Shown: in pieces, positions 62,601 to 64,000 of the stretch
Position numbering within the stretch: the first letter of the stretch is position 1
How the letters are laid out: each line of letters begins with the position of its first letter
Source of the DNA: Acidimicrobiia bacterium
GTDB taxonomy: Bacteria > Actinomycetota > Acidimicrobiia > Acidimicrobiales > Poriferisodalaceae
Direction: 5' to 3'
NCBI GenBank assembly: GCA_022826045.1
Contig: JAJDVQ010000058.1
Span: forward strand, 37,032 to 101,031
Length of the DNA: 64,000 nucleotides
Notes under the pieces: generated by a model
Told to the model about the DNA's origin: nothing
Database searches by the model: none
Seen by the model: only the letters and a program-made list of their open reading frames with translations
Translations under genes and position numbers: made by a program

Positions 62601-63892
62601 TACGACGCGAGCCGTGGCCTCCGGTTCGAGAGGACATCCTGAGTCAGCATCAACTTCAGATGGACATCACGGGAACTCCAAAGTCGTACATCGGCGATGC
62701 GCACGTGTGGTGCTGGTACCGCGGTCACATGGCCGCCGTCGGGCCGTACCCGTGCATGAGCGCGTTGCAGGCCCTTGAGCATGCGTGTGACCAGCTCATC
62801 AAGGCCGGTGCACGAGTCGGGGACATAGTGCCGCTGCTGCTCAAGGACTGCGAGAACCTCGCAATGGTAGGCGCAGTCTTCGGGCTGCTCGTCAGGCATC
62901 TTGAGGCGGCAGATCGCTTGTTGGATCCTTTCCTGACACAGCCGGCGATCTGGAGGTACGAGTCCTCCAGGCTCGCGTCCGAGTCCAGACAACGCACGGG
63001 CGAGTCTGACGCCCTCGTCGCCCCTGAGCGCCGGACGTGGCTGCCGCGCCAAGTCGCCATGACGCTTGTGCTCGGAGCTGATGAAGAGAGAGCGGCCGAA
63101 CTGCGTTCGGTTGGCGACAAGCTCGTCGAGAACGCGCGTCGAGAATTCTCGTCAACACGATCGACCAATCCCGATGGCGATGAACAAGCAGCAAGGGACG
63201 CCTTGGCGGAACATCTCATCACGGTGCGCAATTGGGCGAGCGCGCTCGACCGCAGCACGTACCGAGTTGAATCGGTCCCTGGCGGCTATCAGATCAGCGC
63301 CGAACCGCCACCTGATGTCGCCGAAGCACTCAAGGACAGTGCCGAAGACCTTGAACGCATGGAGGACGAGGCGCGGCTCAAGCTCCGCTACTACGGACTA
63401 TTCGCCGAACAATCGACCAGTTCGCTGTCTTCCGAGGATTTGGATGCGGACCTGGCCACAGCACAGCGGCTCCTTGAACGGCCGTCTCGCCTTGGGCCAA
63501 GTTTCCGCTGGGAGGCCGCCGCACTCGTCGCGGCCGCCGCACTTCATGCCCAGCTGACTCGGAGCGTGGATCTTGTGGGAGACTCGTTGGCGTTCGCCGC
63601 CGAGATCGTGGTTGGCGTTGTTGACGACCCGGCTTCGCGGCCACCGTTCGATTCCGAACAGAGCATCTTCGGCCACGGAGCCGACCGCAGCGCCGCTCGG
63701 GCGCTCCCGCTGCTGCTGTTACCGGCGGCTGCGCCGATTCGCTCACTCTTGAGTGACTCCATTGGACGGCCGGCCTACGAGCATCTCGTGCACTGCGGTC
63801 TCAGCCTCGCAAGATCGTTGCCGAATGAAGTGCGAATGCAGCTTGCCCGCGGACTAGACCACTTAGAGGCCGCGCGGATAGATCGGCTCTGA
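59645..63892 (+). CDS. Giant STAND-like NTPase, Avs-like anti-phage candidate
   Basis: About 1415 residues from GTG 59645 (an open frame extends to ATG 59414, but those 77 residues look non-coding). An N-terminal nuclease-like region begins GGVTFERCVAARYLAHLL; its acidic residues D79-D80 and E98 (PVDDLVIE, LELAVRRR) match a PD-(D/E)XK layout in which the Lys is Ala. The NTPase shows Walker A GDSGVGKSA (about 351) and Walker B LLVIDGADAA (about 416). Some 900 helical residues follow, probably a sensor. The layout recalls Avs-type STAND proteins that recognise phage proteins. 59425-59644 would hold the divergent promoters. Confidence 0.7.
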   Translation: MNDESEATLDDVQDSGRDERTTPAAASPYASGGGGVTFERCVAARYLAHLLVGDAATEIGYGRHVVAVKFQQAPEHPVDDLVIEAAHDGEIAPSLVLELAVRRRVNLVVSDPRTCQMFQQFVGSLTAAPEDDIEHRLGLVVAGWQQQASQLGKLCDIARCQFDAHGFFDLVRTPGRFSTEIRNRLDQIERLVARAMEDVGGDTPETRSVQQCTWELLSRLWVLMPRLESPDETDWSVVESSLVPVARGNDVESASRLRDRLLVLGSTYSPQAARINLSLLRRDAHDLVDDDARRHARGWAVLEHFHERALATVRHDVVDADGHRSIHLRRTDAMAALAAIVNSPKSAVVCGDSGVGKSAIALRAAVAAADAIEVQALCVNLRQLPVLTVDFETALGCPLPELLSELSAPRRLLVIDGADAAPEGRQDALCYLLDAAHRSEVAVIAVTADQVKQVVLDLIRERFGADVSEFEVPPLADSEIGELVASFPEFAKLNSEERSRDVLRRLVVVDLLARSGLRGVPLTDTDVMNEVWSGLVRRRERTDRGSPDARELAMLSLADLDLRGGDRLRVLSSLNADALDGLRRDGLLRTSSEDRSTVGPVFAHDEVRRYAIARRLLSHSDLTEPLVEAGVPRWCLGAAKLACQAQLAESENASHPVEGRFATLQNCFDALADMGHDARWRDVPGEALLSLADPGAILADAWPALRYADEGGLGLLARLVNQRLRRSDGFVSVPSIEPIAERLLDEATPWKLGKHAVALLRDWLHSLIIAEAGVGHPLRVRLRELLTAECAAGDRRLAERQEQQAAALANRTPAEVEQQRLRLERNHLLMTSLGWTGRERRQRPTVPPEITDEVVIELLALPGPDLAEGGAQILRRVARDAPENLAPALEEVLTGRALAAHGQGLLAELTEAYYLDDDYGDEVPWDSMHDGIRRHQIRMSSLFDFCAWHRGPFAALLLTDFASGVAVLNRLLNHAARVRVLSLARIRREPWPPVREDILSQHQLQMDITGTPKSYIGDAHVWCWYRGHMAAVGPYPCMSALQALEHACDQLIKAGARVGDIVPLLLKDCENLAMVGAVFGLLVRHLEAADRLLDPFLTQPAIWRYESSRLASESRQRTGESDALVAPERRTWLPRQVAMTLVLGADEERAAELRSVGDKLVENARREFSSTRSTNPDGDEQAARDALAEHLITVRNWASALDRSTYRVESVPGGYQISAEPPPDVAEALKDSAEDLERMEDEARLKLRYYGLFAEQSTSSLSSEDLDADLATAQRLLERPSRLGPSFRWEAAALVAAAALHAQLTRSVDLVGDSLAFAAEIVVGVVDDPASRPPFDSEQSIFGHGADRSAARALPLLLLPAAAPIRSLLSDSIGRPAYEHLVHCGLSLARSLPNEVRMQLARGLDHLEAARIDRL

Positions 63893-64000
63893 ACGATTTC
63901 GAGCCGTGGAATCGCCTCTGGATGGGTCTCTGACCTGCAGCATCGACACGACAGACGATGCGATTGCATACAGTCGTTTTATCAATCCGCTAACGCTCTT

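Noticed and set aside
63893..64000. The last 108 bases
   Set aside because: No gene, repeat or structured site could be supported; possibly the start of the next intergenic region.

Overview
The window is a 64 kb stretch of a high-GC bacterial chromosome. Gene content and order point to an actinomycete-phylum organism, most likely of the class Acidimicrobiia (inference). Pointers are a 28-residue gene resembling the actinobacterial ribosomal protein bL37, a tRNA without encoded CCA, a Glp-type MoeA gene with a GlpR-like membrane gene nearby, RNase J next to dapA, and many GTG/TTG starts.

Region by region. 1-10.7 kb is core metabolism and translation. dapA (cut by the window edge) and RNase J run rightward. 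They face a long leftward operon of ychF, a DUF192 gene, rsmI, metG, tatD, rsmA and ispE. A CoA racemase of the AMACR type and bL37 follow. 10.9-17.1 kb is envelope polysaccharide: a lipoprotein polysaccharide deacetylase, an MBOAT O-acyltransferase with an SGNH (DUF459) partner, and a phosphohexomutase. 17.1-22.6 kb holds a PfkB-family kinase, an M1 aminopeptidase, a tiny membrane protein, the copper delivery pair Sco/CtaG, and tRNA-Ala(CGC). 22.7-28.5 kb is a molybdopterin and Glp neighbourhood (GlpR-like membrane protein, moaC, moaA, glp/moeA, UDPGP-type uridylyltransferase). A 1.06 kb accessory patch interrupts it; the patch is bounded by 22-bp inverted repeats and carries a one-spacer CRISPR remnant and a coiled-coil membrane protein.

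28.6-37.6 kb has an FmdB zinc ribbon, a CpaB-like SAF protein, the operon tldD-tldE-PHP-uppP, a flippase-like membrane protein and dxs. Together with ispE and uppP, dxs links the window to isoprenoid and undecaprenyl carrier supply. 37.7-48.5 kb has a thiolase paired with an HMG-CoA-synthase-like/OB-fold fusion, a secreted Calx-beta protein with a 15-base homopolymer in its first codons, a DUF234-type ATPase with an adjacent palindrome, an NfuA-like iron-sulfur carrier, a DUF4333 lipoprotein, an acyl-CoA mutase large subunit that is probably not a methylmalonyl-CoA mutase, and thiD. 48.6-52.0 kb has an AcoX-like kinase, a 1-Cys peroxiredoxin and nicotinate phosphoribosyltransferase.

From 52.1 kb to the right edge the window is a defence island: an RloA-type ATPase followed by a beheaded rloB, then a four-gene leftward operon (an unrecognised 214-residue protein, a 486-residue MerR-HTH/DUF433 fusion, a DUF5615 PIN-like protein and an HsdR restriction subunit without HsdM or HsdS in view). 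This operon diverges from a giant STAND-like NTPase whose N-terminus looks like a decayed or variant nuclease. It is the most likely place for an undescribed system. Assignments rest on reading motifs by eye; no database search was run.
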